From Impatiens glandulifera (lineage: Eukaryota; Streptophyta; Magnoliopsida; Ericales; Balsaminaceae): 64,000 bases of DNA. Under the pieces are notes generated by a model that searched no databases, had not been told where the DNA came from, and saw nothing but the letters and a program-made list of their open reading frames with translations. Shown in pieces: positions 1 to 11,912 of the stretch. The first letter of the stretch is position 1, and each line of letters begins with the position of its first letter. The position numbers and the translations under genes were made by a program. Location: positions 42,939,382 through 43,003,381 of the forward strand of contig NC_061863.1 in NCBI RefSeq assembly GCF_907164915.1, written 5' to 3'.

Positions 1-1670
1 TATTATATATTTAATTTATTAGAGAACTAAATGAGAGAAGTAATTTGAAAATATATAATAAATATTTATTATTTTAATATAATATAATTAAAATTTTATT
101 AACAAAATGTATTAATTCTTAGTTTGGTTGTACTTGTTAGGTTGCAAGTTCGAAATATACCTATAACATTTTTAATTTTAGTTTTAACTATTTTAAGTTT
201 ATGGGCGGGTCAACCCACAATCCAACCATAATATCAGTTTACTCTCACATATATATTCAAATTAACCACAACTCTCAACCCGATAATTTAGACACATTGA
301 AATTAAACATCATTATATATATAGATTAGTTAGTTAAAAAGTTAAATTTATATTGTTAAAATGTCACGCGTTATGAAATTTAGTGTTGAATTTAAAATAT
401 AAAGTTTTATTAGCCTAGTTGGTTAAAAGGTTATATTTGTTTTGGTTAGATTGCAAGTTTGAAACAAATATATAACATTCTTTATTTTATTTTGAAAATA
501 TATAATAAATATTTATTATTTTAATATAATATAATTAAAATTTTATTAATAAAATATATTAATTCTTAGTTTGGTTGTACTTGTTAGGTTGCAAGTTCGA
601 AATATACCTATAGCATTTTTAATTTTAATTTTAACTATTTTAAGTTTATGGGCGGGTCAACCCACAATCCAACACAAATATCAATTTACTCTCACATATA
701 TATCCAAATTAACCAGAGCTCTCAACCCGATAATTTAGACACATTGAAATTAAACATCATTATATATATATAGATTAGTTAGTTAAAAAGTTAAATTTAT
801 ATTGTTAAAATGTCACGCGTTATGAAATTTAGTGTTGAATTTAAAATATAAAGTCTTATTAGCCTAGTTGGTTAAAAGATTATATTTGTTTTGTTAGGTT
901 GCAAGTTTGAAACAAATATATAACATTCTTTATTTTATTTTTAACTGTTTTAAGTTTATAGGCGGGTCAACCCATAATCCGACCCAAGTATCCATTTACT
1001 CTCACATATATATCCAAATTAACCACAGTTCTCGACCCGACAATTCAAACACTTTGAAACGAAGCATCATATATATAGATTAATTAGTTAAAAAGTTGAA
1101 CTTATATTTTAAAAATGTCTCGTGTTCATCAAATTTGGTGTTGAATTTATAATATAAAGTTTATTAGCCTAGTTAGTTAAAGTGTTGTACTTGTTTTGTT
1201 AGGTTGCAAGTTCGAAACAAACATATAGTATTTTTAATTTTATTTTTAACCGTTTTAAGTTAATGGGCGGATCAACTCACAATCCGATCCAAATATCCAT
1301 TTACTCTTACATATATATCCAAATTAACCACAACTCTCGACTCGACAATGCGACACTTTAAAATTAACCAATATTATATATATAGATTAATTAGTTACAA
1401 AGTTGAACTTATATTGTTAAAATTACCCCGTTCAACAAATAATGTTGAATTTGAAATAAAAAGTTTTATTAGCATAGTTGGTTAAAGAGTTGTACTTATT
1501 TTGTTAGGTTGTAAGTTCGAAATATACATATAACATTTTTAATTTTATTTTTAACCGTTTTAAGTTTATGGGCATGTCAACCTACAATCCGACCCAATTA
1601 TTCATTTACTCTCACATATATATCCAAATTACCGGACACTTTGAAATTAAACATCATCATATATATATAT
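1..1670 (-). repeat. Helitron-type tandem array, cut by window start
   Basis: About five diverged copies of a ~310-320 bp unit run through this stretch. Each holds a conserved 'GGGCGGGTCAACCCA'-type core, a TA run and a tRNA-like module (for example A box TAGCCTAGTTGG at 860-871). The unit is the same one that makes up the bounded Helitrons at 35803 and 42862, here in reverse orientation. The 5' end of the element would be at about 1670, beside flank shared with 8885. No protein is encoded. Confidence 0.75.
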
Positions 1671-2457
1671 TTGTCAAGTTCATTATTTTTTAATAAGTAA
1701 AAAGTTAGTTTATGGTAAAAAACGTGGTACCAACGTAGTAGATTAAATATAGTTAGAAATTGATCACTATAAAATGTCCATTAAATTTTTTTAAAATCAC
1801 ATCCATTATGACTCTTAAACTAAAAGGTGTTCAAAAATCAACCATGATCAATCAAAAAGAATGTTATGCGAATATAAGAGAGATCACTAAGGACACAATC
1901 AATAAGATATGGTGTAGTAGGTTGACAAAACTTTCAATATGAAATTTAGTCAATGAACAATATGAAACACTCTGAAGTGATCATAAGTGTTCCTATCAGC
2001 TAACTTTGACAAAAATGGATCTTACAATAAGGAGATTTAAAGATGAACTCAATATACATTTGAAGTTTAACAAAAAAAAAAAAATAAGTGACTCTATATT
2101 CATTTTTTACTAGACAATCTTAGAATTTTAAATCTTTTAGTAATTATTAATTTATAATTTCGTTGGGATCAATATATATACACTGAGATTTAAAAACAAA
2201 TATTATCTTATTATTTTATCGATTGAGGTCTAATTTTGTACATGTCTGATGTTGGGACTGGATAAATTATTAATTTTATGGAACTTATTAATTTAATGAG
2301 TATTAATATATAGAGATTTTAATGTATATAATAAAATATATATATTATAAATGATTTCATATTTTTTTTTTATATTTTCTCTGAGTAAAAAAAGGAAATT
2401 AGAAAATATAATAAATTATTTATTTTTCTTCATTTATTATATACTTTTATTTTCCTC

Positions 2458-2498
<41 letters not shown>

Positions 2499-2844
2499 TC
2501 ACCTCTCTTTCCTGTCCCCATATAACTAGACACTCATTTCTCACCTCATTAATTTAGGTTAAAGAAAACAGACCACTTTTAATAATTGACTAAAATCACT
2601 TGTTCTTATTTTTACTCCTATTATTATCAAGACTTTTTTTTCTTATTTTTATTTATTCTTTTTTTTTTTCGTATTCTACTTTCTTTAAAGTTTAGTTATA
2701 AATATGATAACTCAATTAATTGTAATTTATTCGATACATTAATAAAATATATAATTTCAATTAATAATATTTCAAATCAATTTTAGACGCCATGGCTCTC
2801 TTTGCTCTATGTATTGCCTTTCTTTATTTACAACTCTTTTAATT
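1671..2844. repeat. host segment copy A, no gene seen
   Basis: Diverged direct copy of 8885-11760 and inverted copy of 57546-58739. It contains an uninterrupted GTACCAAC at 1727-1734, which is the empty site for the hAT element inserted at 8958. It also has a TA microsatellite at about 2459-2492. Short open frames here (60-68 codons) are low-complexity and not supported as genes. Confidence 0.7.
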
Positions 2845-3482
2845 CTACGCGTCTTACTTTGAAGCTAGATCAACACAACTATGTCTTATATAAATCTTAA
2901 GTTATTCATCTCATTAAAAGATGTTGTAGAAAAAAATTCTCCATCAATTGTAATTAATATCACAGATAAAGATGAGATAACAAAAACAATCAAGAATCTA
3001 ATATTTAAAGAATGAGAAATTCAAGATTCAAAAAGTGTAGGTTGGTTATTCTTAACTTTTACCAATTTTGTTTTTCACATAAGTCATTGTAAATGCTAAT
3101 GATACGACAAGAAAACTTTGGGAATCCTTAGGAAAAAAATTCTGTAGTCAAACTATGTCATGATTAATGCAATTGAGACTTCAAATCTAAACTTTCAAAA
3201 AAGGTAACACAAGTGTTTGAGAATAGTTTCAGGAAGATGAAATCAACAACTTATGCCTTTGCTATAGCTGGCCATAACGTTACAGATATTGATCTTGTTC
3301 TTTATATTCTTGGAGGTTTGAGATCAGAGTTTGAATCAATTGTTGTTGTGATCTCCATAAGACGAGAACCTATAAGTGTCAACGAACTTACGAGACTTCT
3401 TCTTACGCATGAGAAACACATTCTTTCTTCACGTCCAACAGGAGAACTTACAAGTAACGCTGTGTATGGACAAAATCAATAA
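2845..3482 (+). pseudogene. Copia gag relic (UBN2-type)
   Basis: Read across stops and frameshifts, this stretch resembles the N-terminal Gag region of plant Copia elements: a 'LKLDQHNYVLYK'-like start near 2860, a 'LWESLGKKF' segment near 3117, then an 89-codon open part at 3213-3482 with the family pattern 'YILGGLRSEFES' and 'NELTRLLLTHEKH'. There is no zinc knuckle, protease or LTR attached. Homologous relics lie at 11760-11912 (N-terminal part only) and 57545-56911 on the other strand, so it was part of the host segment before that was duplicated. It is not expected to make a functional protein. Confidence 0.7.
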
Positions 3483-3530
3483 AGAAATTAGAATAATCAC
3501 CGAAATGGAGGTCTTAACACTTCAAGTTCA

Positions 3531-3792
3531 TATATATCCAAATTAACACTTCAAGTTCATATATACCTATAATATTTTTAATTTTATTTTTAACTGTTTT
3601 AAGTTTATGGGCAGGTCAACCCACAATCCAACTCAAATATCCATTTACTCTCACATATATATCCAAATTAACCACAGTTCTCAACTCGATAATTCAGACA
3701 CATTAAAATTAAGCTTCATTATATATATATATATAGATTAGTTAGTTAAAAAGTTAAACTTATATCGTTAAAATGTCTCATGTTAATCAAAT
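3531..3792 (-). repeat. Helitron unit, 5' flank of the Copia element
   Basis: One ~260 bp piece of the 310 bp Helitron unit, ending at the Copia 5' LTR. Its last ~70 bp (about 3724-3794) is repeated directly after the 3' LTR at 8552. A short duplication of 'CACTTCAAGTTCATATATA' near 3518-3568 marks a rearranged left edge, and no CTAG Helitron terminus is visible here. Confidence 0.65.
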
Positions 3793-3977
3793 TTTATATT
3801 AGGAATATAAAATAATATATGTGAATAGATTATGAAAATAATTTTATATTAGGCATATAAAATAATATCGTTATTATATTATTAGTTTCCTTATTAATCT
3901 TTTGTAATGTATATATATTGGAGATTTCATTGATGTAAAGGGCAAGAAGATTAAACAAGATTCTCCCTATTCTTTCA
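3793..3977 (+). repeat. Copia 5' LTR, 5'-truncated
   Basis: About 185 bp matching the 3' LTR at 8346-8551 with one mismatch that I can see (A versus C in 'GAGATTTCATTG'). It ends in CA just before the primer binding site. It lacks the first ~20 bp (TGATAG...) present in the 3' LTR. The LTR contains an internal near-duplication of a ~45 bp segment with the core 'TTTATATTAGG'. Confidence 0.85.
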
Positions 3978-3989
3978 TGGTATCAGAGC
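3978..3989 (+). other. primer binding site
   Basis: TGGTATCAGAGC directly follows the LTR. This is the standard Copia primer site complementary to the 3' end of initiator tRNA-Met, from which minus-strand cDNA synthesis starts. Confidence 0.85.
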
Positions 3990-4082
3990 CCTAGGTTCTC
4001 TTTTCTTTCTTTTCTAAACCCAGCTTCCGCTTCTTTTCTCTAAACCTAACTTTCGTCTCTTTTCTTTCTCTCTTCTTCATCT

Positions 4083-5302
4083 ATGGCCGAAAACAAGGTT
4101 CATCCAGCCACCATTGTTTCCAACATCAAGGCGTGCATCCCTATCACCCTTGATTATGAAGGAAAACAATACAACAGCTGGTCCACCCTTTTTCAACTTC
4201 ATTGCTGTGCTAATATGGTGATCAACCATATTCAACCTCTAACAGTTAATCCTTCGGTCGCGGTTCCCGCTCCGACGGAATCCGAAAAGGCTTTAACACA
4301 GAGACTTGATGACATTGTTCGTCAATGGATTTACGGGACCATTTCTAATGATCTCCTAAATTCCATCCTCGATCCTGATGACTCGGCAGTTGATGCTTGG
4401 AACAGATTGCAGCAATTTTTTCTTAACAACAAATCTGCAAGAGCTTTGCAATTTGATGCGCAATTTACAAATACCAAGCTTGCTCATTTTGATGGTGTTA
4501 AGTCTTATTGCGCTAATCTAAAAACTCTAGCTGATAATTTGAGGAATGTTGGAGATAAAGTCTCTGACAATCGAATGGCTCTACAACTTTTGAAAGGCCT
4601 CTCGGAGGAATATAAGCCCTTTCGAACGTCCGTTCGTCATCTTAACCCGTTGCCCTCTTTTGATACTCTTCGTTCAATGCTTGAATTAGAAGAACATGAG
4701 AATGCTGTTGATCTCTCTATTGAGTCTCATGTAGAGGCTCACATCACGCAATCACATTTATCGTCCCAAAATAATGCTGATAATTCCCATTATTCTTCTC
4801 GGGGTAATAATCAACATAATGGTGGCAATGGCCGGAAAACCACCAAGGGAAAGGGCAGCTCCGGTAAGGGTAAGGGTGCCTCTTGCAATCAACAGCGTAA
4901 TGGTGGTGCCTCGCAGCAGCAGCAAAACCCACAGCGTGGTCCTACCGCCTCGCACCAGCAGAAGACCCAAGCAGGATGGATGTATCCTCCACCTTGGGCA
5001 TATTGGCAGCAAGGCCCTTGGGCTCTTCCTCCTTGCCCATATCCATCACAGGCACCAGGCCCATCTCCTTGGTCCGCCACGAAGCCCAGTCAGCCTGCAT
5101 ATCAGACCAGTATCCTCGGGCCACAACCACTTCAGGCTTACTATACGTCAGGCCCATCGTCTCAAGGTTACATGTCAACAAATATTGATCAAGCAATGCA
5201 CACAATGACATTGTCTGATCCAAACTACTATATGGATACGGGTGCTACCTCTCACATGACAAATTCTCAAGGTAATTTATCGTCATATTCTCCCTTATCA
5301 AT
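4083..5302 (+). pseudogene. gag: Copia Gag and start of protease, frameshifted
   Basis: Start ATG at 4083, about 100 bp after the primer site. The N-terminal ~220 residues are a Gag/UBN2 capsid-like domain ('LDYEGKQYNSWSTLFQ', 'LLKGLSEEYKPFRTS'). A Gly/Lys/Gln-rich then Pro/Trp-rich linker follows (residues ~240-360). No CX2CX4HX4C zinc knuckle is visible, which fits some Ale/Retrofit-lineage Gags; the lineage is my inference. The aspartic protease motif D385-T-G is at 5235. The open frame continues to 5396, but the reading that matches the family leaves this frame at about 5300-5302, where one A appears to be missing. The polyprotein is therefore broken early in the protease. Confidence 0.88.
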
Positions 5303-6755
5303 AGTCATAATAATTCAATTATTGTTGGTGATGGTAGCAAAATTCCAATTCATGGTTATGGTCACAAATCTCTACACCAAAACACACTTCAACTAAAAAA
5401 TGTCCTTCATGTTCCAAAACTAGTCAAAAATCTCATCTCCGTTAGGAAATTCTCTATTGATAATAATGTTTCCATTGAGTTTGATCCTTTTGGGTTTACT
5501 GTGAAGGACTTGCAGACGGGGAGCAAACGAGTGAGATGTAATAGTAGTGGCAATCTCTACCCTTTTCTCACAGATCGTCAAGTCTTCTCTTCTTTCACAC
5601 CGTCAGCTTTTTCAGTTATTTCTCCAAATATATGGCATTCCCGTCTCGGTCATCCGGGAAATGCAATTTTAAATTCATTGCGTAGTAGTAATTTCATTCA
5701 ATGTCCTAAGGCTAAACATGTTTGTCATTCTTGTCCTTTGGGTAAATTAATAAAATCGCCTTTTCCCGATTCTATGTCTCATACTACTATGCCATTTGAC
5801 ATTATACACAGTGATTTGTGGACATCCCCTATTCCTAGTTCTCTCGGCCATAAGTATTATGTTCTCTTTCTTGATAATTACACGAATTTTTTATGGACTT
5901 TTCCGATCTCTTCTAAGTCTCAAGTCTATAAGTTATTTATTCATGTTCGAACATATATTCGTACTCAATTTGAGAGAGAAATTAAGGCATTCCAATGTGA
6001 CAATGGTACTGAATTTAAAAATGTTCGTTTTGAAAAATTCGGTCACCAACATGGTATGACTTTCCGTCTTTCTTGTCCTTATACCTCTCCTCAAAATGGC
6101 AAGGCCGAAAGAAAAATAAAAACAATCAATAATATTGTTCGCACTATTCTCTGTCATGCATCCATGCCACCATCTTTTTGGCATCATACTCTCGAAATGG
6201 CTACCTACCTTCACAACATCTTACCTACAAAGCTTCTTGGTTATAATTCTCCAACTCAGATTTTGTATCAAAAGGATCCTAACTACTCTCATCTTCGAGT
6301 TTTTGGGTGTTTATGTTATCCTCTTTTTCCACCATCCAAAATACACAAGCTTGAACCTCGGTCTTCTCCTTGTGTTTTTCTTGGCTATCCGCCCAATCAT
6401 AGGGGGTATAAATGTTTTGATATGTCATCTCGAAAAATTATAATAGCCAAACATGTATGGTTCGATGAGTCAGCATTTCCTTTTTCCAAAATTCATACTC
6501 CGAAATCTCACACATACGATTTTTTGAGTCATGATTCAGGTGCCCTTAACACCCATCTCTTGCATCAAATTCTCACCACACCCGAGCACCAACACCAACC
6601 CACAACCACCCCCCACTATTCTCCTTCTCCCATAACATCCCACACTCACCCTGCGAACGAGTCTTCAAACTCTCCCACTCCTCCTTCTCCCGTAGCATCC
6701 CACCCTCACCCTATGGCCACTCGTAGTCGTCATGGAATTGTCAAACCCAATAAAA
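5303..6755 (+). pseudogene. pol: Copia protease end and integrase, frameshifted
   Basis: Second reading frame of the same polyprotein. It continues the protease ('VLHVPKLVKNLISVRKF' near 5403) and enters the GAG-pre-integrase zinc-binding HHCC region (HSRLGHPG...HVCHSC, about 5636-5736). The integrase core follows: first Asp in 'HSDLW' (5813), second in 'CDNGTEF' (5999), and Glu in 'NGKAERK' (6107). The catalytic D,D,E triad is thus present. The C-terminal Pro/Ser/His-rich linker ends at a run of seven A (6752-6758) where one extra A shifts the frame, and reading on in this frame stops at 6832. Integrase would insert cDNA into host chromatin. Confidence 0.88.
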
Positions 6756-8348
6756 AAATACCAAGACCACTCTCTTCACACTTCTACCTTTATATCACCC
6801 ATTCCAAAAAATCCCGTACATGCTCTACGTGACCATAATTGGAAAATTGCTATGCAGGAAGAATATGATGCGCTTATTGACAATGGTACTTGGGCCTTAG
6901 TTCCGCGTCCGTCTAATGTAAATATTATTCGTTCGCTTTAGATTTTTCGGCATAAAACGAAATCTGATGGCTCTTTTGAGAGACATAAGGCTCGTCTTGT
7001 TGGTGATGGGAAAACTCAAAGAAAATGGATTGACTGTGATGAAACTTTCAGTCCGGTTGTGAAACCGGCAACTATACGGATGGTTCTTAGCATTGCTTTA
7101 TCCAAGTCTTGGTCTATTCATCAATTGGATGTGAAGAATGCCTTCTTACATGGCAACTTGAATGAAACAGTATACATGTATCAACCTTTGGGGTTTAAAG
7201 ATTCGGCTCGTCCTGATCATGTATGTCTTTTGAGAAAGTCTCTCTATGGTTTGAAACAGGCACCCCGCGCTTGGTATCAACGTTTTGCTGATTTTGCTGC
7301 ATCAATTGGCTTTAATCACAGCAAATTGGATACTTCTTTATTCATTTATCGTCATGATCATGACACTGCTTACATTCTTCTTTATGTTGATGACATTGTG
7401 CTCACTGCTTCTTCAGAGTCCCTTCGGAAATATGTCATTTCTCAACTTAGCACTGTATTTGCAATGAAAGATTTGGGTCCTTTGAGTTATTTCTTAGGCA
7501 TTGCTGTTACCCGACACAAGAATTGTTTATTCTTGTCTCAAACGAAATATGCTCATGACATTATTAAGAAAGCAGGTATGACAGATTGTAATCCAGCTTC
7601 CACTCCTGTTGATTCTAAAGGAAAGATGAGCACTCAATCCGGCATTTCTTATGGAGATCCTACCTCTTATCGTTCTTTATGTGGGGCGTTACAGTACTTG
7701 ACATTCACTCGTCCGGACATTTCTTATGTTGTACAACAAGTTTGCTTGTTTATGCATGCTCCTCAAGTTGCTCACATGAATGCCTTAAAACGAATCATCC
7801 GTTATATTCAAGGCACTGCTGATTATGGTTTGCAGTTATACAAATCATCTATTACTTCCCTTATTTCTTATACGGATGCTGATTGGGGTGGGTGTCCTGA
7901 TACTCGTCGATCTACATCAGGTTATTGTGTCTTTTTTGGAGATAATTTGATTTCTTGGTCTTCTAAAAGGCAACCTACTTTGTCAAAGTCTAGTGCTGAA
8001 GCAGAGTATAGAGGGGTTGCAAATGTCGTCTCGGAATCATGTTGGGTCCGGAACTTATTATTAGAACTCAGATGTTCGGTTACACAGGCAACCTTAGTTT
8101 ATTGCGATAATGTTAGTGCTATTTACCTCTCTAGTAATCCGGTACAACATCAGCGCACTAAACATATTGAAATGGACATTCACTTCGTTCGTGAGAAAGT
8201 CCAACGGGGTGAAGTTCGTGTCTTGCATGTGCCATCCCGATACCAGATTGCTGATATTTTTACTAAAGGTCTGCCTAAGATTTTATTTGATGATTTTCGG
8301 GCCAGTCTCAGCGTTTGCAAAGCTCCTGTTTCGACTGCGGAGGTGTGA
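6756..8348 (+). pseudogene. pol: Copia reverse transcriptase and RNase H, with internal stop
   Basis: Third segment of the polyprotein, back in the Gag frame. An in-frame TAG at 6939-6941 falls where the family normally has Trp ('IIRSL*IFRHK'). After it the frame is open for 469 codons. Reverse transcriptase motifs: 'LDVKNAFLHG' (first catalytic Asp), 'SLYGLKQAPRAWY' and the active-site 'YVDDIVL' at 7383. RNase H motifs: 'TDADWGGC', 'SSAEAEYR' and 'YCDNVSA'. The stop codon TGA at 8346-8348 is the first three bases of the 3' LTR. The catalytic residues look intact, so the element is disabled by one nonsense change and two single-base indels rather than by loss of domains. Confidence 0.9.
8335..8345 (+). 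other. polypurine tract candidate
   Basis: CTGCGGAGGTG directly before the 3' LTR. It is short and imperfect, but in the place where the plus-strand primer is generated. Confidence 0.5.
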
Positions 8349-8551
8349 TAGATTATGAGAATAATCTTTATATTAGGAATATAAAATAATATATGTGAAT
8401 AGATTATGAAAATAATTTTATATTAGGCATATAAAATAATATCGTTATTATATTATTAGTTTCCTTATTAATCTTTTGTAATGTATATATATTGGAGATT
8501 TCCTTGATGTAAAGGGCAAGAAGATTAAACAAGATTCTCCCTATTCTTTCA
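8346..8551 (+). repeat. Copia 3' LTR
   Basis: 206 bp, TG...CA ends, nearly identical to the 5' LTR over the shared 185 bp. It includes the first 20 bp missing from the 5' copy. Confidence 0.88.
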
Positions 8552-8884
8552 ATATATATATATAGATTAGTTAGTTAAAAAGTTAAACTTATATCGTTAA
8601 AATGTCTCATGTTCATCAAATTTGGTGTTGAATTTAATAAATAAAGTCTTATTAGTTTAGTTGATTAAAGAATTATATTTGTTTTTGTTAGGTTGTAAGT
8701 TTGAAACATACATATAACATTTTTAATTTTATTTTTAAATATGTTAAGTTTATAGGCGGGTCAACCCATAATCCGACTCATGTATTCATTTACTCTCACA
8801 TATATATCCAAATTAACCACAATTCTCGACCCGACAATCCAAACACTTTAAAATTAAGCATCAATGTATATATATATATATAGA
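8552..8884 (-). repeat. Helitron unit, 3' flank of the Copia element
   Basis: Rest of the Helitron array in reverse orientation. The reversed 5' terminus of the Helitron is GA at 8883-8884, directly followed by host T at 8885, as expected for insertion between A and T. Confidence 0.7.
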
Positions 8885-8957
8885 TTTGTCAAGTTCATTA
8901 TTTTTTAATAAGTAAAAATTTAGTTATGGTACAAAAAAGTTGGTACATGGTACCATC

Positions 8958-9857
8958 TATGGATGACAATGGGCCCGAACCCGAACCCGGGTACCCTACC
9001 TGCCGGGTAGTGAAGTACCCATTCCCGAACCCGACGGGTATCTCTATTTATATCCCCATCCCCGATTTGTCGGGTACCCGATCATCGATGGGTACCCCAT
9101 TACTCGATATTAAATATTAAAAAATTATATTTTAATTAACTAAAATGATATAAATTAAAGATAATATGTTACTGTAAAATATGATTAACCTAAAACTATT
9201 AATAAATATTATATTCTTAAATAATAGATAGAAAATCATTCACACTATATAATATAAATTCATCCATACTACATAATATAAATTCATCCATACTAAAAAA
9301 AATACAAATAAACTTAAAAGTGATAGAACATAATTTTTAATTAAACACAAGAACTTCAAAAATCATTAAATTAGTTTTATCACAAAAAGCATCCTTCTTG
9401 AATACACTTCTTCAACGCATGTAAATTACAACCTACATAATCAATAAATAAAAAATCAACATTAACAAATAAAAAAAAATAGAATTAAGATTAAAATATT
9501 TAACTAATAACCTACCTCAAATCTTCGACAAAAATAATAAATAACTAATATATTGAACTATTATTTCCTAAATATAGTTAAACATAGTATTTACAAAAAC
9601 ACTTTTATTTTTTAACTAAATATAAGGAACTTTTAATATTCCTTGAAAATTCTTTGACCCTTTATTTTGCCTTATAAAAAATAATTTTATTTATTGTATT
9701 ACTTTATTAAATTATATATTATTTCATAAAAAATATTTAATAATATTAATACTCTATTATAATTTACAACCCTGAATAAATTTATATAATGTTTAATGTG
9801 GTTTATTTAATATGAGTCAAATAATTATATATAGAATGAAAGTATGTCGCATATATC

Positions 9858-9897
<40 letters not shown>

Positions 9898-10601
9898 GGA
9901 AATTGTCTAGTAATCAAGAGATTCCACATATTAAACAAAAACATTTTAAAATAATGAAAGTATTACTTACCTAAGTGTAGAACTTACAGAAAAAGTCAAC
10001 TCTGTTACTGTTAAAACGGAATAAGAAGATACAAAATAAAGATTGAAGATTAAGTTAATAAATAAATATAAGGTTGTAAAAGTTGAAGAATATACCTAAC
10101 TTTATTAAATGAAAACATTAATTACTTGCATACTTATGTAACTTATTTGGTAGAGGTTAAAAAATATAATATTTTTTGTTATTGGATAGTTTGAAAAAAA
10201 ACTAGAAGAAGGTTGAAGAAGATAGAAGTTGAAGACTTGAACTCTTGAAGTAAGGTTTAATGAAAATAATATGAGAGGGAAACATTAATTACAAATGAAT
10301 AAAATAATGTTAAGCGTGATGTTAAGAGTAATGATAAAATAATTAATGTATTTATTTAATGATATTCATTAGTTACAACTTGTGTAATTTGATAAGTCAC
10401 TTAAATTTTATTAATATATATATATTAATATTAATATATTCGGGTATCGGGTTTGGGTTTCTAACACCCCCTATACTTGACCCCGAATCCGACCGGGTAC
10501 CATTTTTCACTCCCCATACCCGACCTCAACCCCGACCCTGAACCCGATTTAAAATACCCGAACCCAATCATCGGGTATACGGGTACACATTGTCATCCCT
10601 A
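8958..10601. mobile_element. non-autonomous hAT-like element, 1.64 kb
   Basis: Terminal inverted repeats TATGGATGACAATGGG and its partner ending CATTGTCATCCCTA, close to the Ac-type hAT ends (TAGGGATG). It is flanked by near-perfect 8 bp target duplications GTACCATC (8950-8957) and GTACCAAC (10602-10609), and the empty site is seen at 1727. Both ends have subterminal clusters of GGGTACCC/CCCGAACCCG words. The interior (about 9110-10430) is AT-rich with a TA run near 9860-9892 and no transposase. Confidence 0.8.
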
Positions 10602-10609
10602 GTACCAAC

Positions 10610-11343
10610 GTAATACATTAAATATAGTTAAAAATTGATCACTATAAAATATCCATTAAAAAATTTATAAAATCACATCCACTATGACTCATAAACTAAA
10701 AGGTGTTCAAAAATCAACTATGACCAATCAACAAAAAAAAAATGTAATGCAAGTATAAGAGAGATCACTAAGGACACACTCAATAAGATTTGGTGTAGTG
10801 GGTTGACAAAACTTTCAATATAAAAGTTAGTCAATGAACAATATCAAACACTCTAAAGTGATCATTAGAGTTCCTATCAGCAACTGACTTTGACAAAAGT
10901 GGATCTTACCATGAGGAGATTTAGAGATGAGCTCAATATACATTTAAAATTTAACAAAAAAATAAGTGACTATATATTCATTTTTTACTAGATAATTTTA
11001 GAATTTTGAATATTTTAGTAATTATTAATTTATAGTTTCGTTGGGACAAATATATATACACTGATATTTCAAAAAAATATTATCTTATTATTTTATAATA
11101 AGAGGTCTAATTTGTACTGGTCCCAAGTTGGGACCGTCCCAAGTTGGGACCGGATAACTTATTATTTCTATCGAGGTTATTAATTTATCGAATAATAATA
11201 TATATAGAGGTTTTAATGTATTTAATAATATATATATATTATAAATGATTTCATATTTTTATTATATTTTCTCTGAGTTAAAAAAGAAATAAAAAAAGAT
11301 AATAAATTATTTCTTTCTCTTCATTGTATACTTTTATTTTCCT

Positions 11344-11374
<31 letters not shown>

Positions 11375-11759
11375 ATAATATCATCCAAGACCTTTGGCTA
11401 CGTGGTTACCAATCTACTCCAATCTACTCTATTTCTGGTTCGATATAGCTAGACACTCATTTTTCACCTCATTGATTTATGTTAAAGAAAACACATAACT
11501 TTTAATAATAGATTAAAATGACTTACTCTTATTTTTATTCCTATTATTATTAAAGATTTTTTTTTTAATTTTCCTGTTGTTATTTATTCTTTTATTTTCG
11601 GAATCTATTTTCTTCAGTTTAATTATAAAAATGATAATTCAATTACATTGTAATTTATTCGATTCATTAACTAAATATATAATTTCAAATAATAATATTC
11701 AAAATCAATTTTAGATGTCATTGCTCTATATATTGCTTTCTTTATTTACAACTCTTTTA
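10610..11759. repeat. host segment copy B, no gene seen
   Basis: Direct copy of 1735-2844 and inverted copy of 58731-57546. It is AT-rich, with a TA microsatellite at about 11349-11373. A small repeat 'GTCCCAAGTTGGGAC' near 11122-11150 is a perfect short palindrome. No coding region is supported. Confidence 0.65.
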
Positions 11760-11912
11760 ATTCTATGGGTCTTACTTTAAAGCTAGATCAACACAACTAT
11801 GTTTTATATAAATTTATGTTATTCATCTCATTAAAAGATGTGGTCTCATCGAACATATTAATGTAGAAGAAAATTCTCCACCAACTGTAATTAATATCAC
11901 CGATAAAGATGA
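11760..11912 (+). pseudogene. Copia gag relic, N-terminal scrap
   Basis: Corresponds to the beginning of the relic at 2845. It stops abruptly at 11912, whereas the right arm continues for 2.1 kb (57410 down to 55295) before matching again at 11913. The left arm has therefore probably lost that block. Confidence 0.6.

Larger units (their letters stand above)
3793..8551 (+). mobile_element. Copia LTR retrotransposon nested in a Helitron array
   Basis: 4.76 kb element with LTRs of about 200 bp, a tRNA-Met primer site and gag-protease-integrase-RT-RNase H in the Copia order. LTR near-identity points to a recent insertion, yet the polyprotein has two frameshifts and a stop. It sits inside a Helitron repeat unit. 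No simple 5 bp target duplication is visible; instead about 70 bp of flank is duplicated. Confidence 0.9.

Noticed and set aside
2351..2786. Two Phe/Tyr-rich frames of 66-68 codons resembling membrane peptides
   Set aside because: Low-complexity T-rich and TA-repeat translation, not conserved as frames in copies B and C.
4744..5223. Several overlapping frames on both strands inside the Copia Gag linker
   Set aside because: Shadow frames of the Gag reading; the Gly/Gln/Pro-rich composition keeps other frames open.
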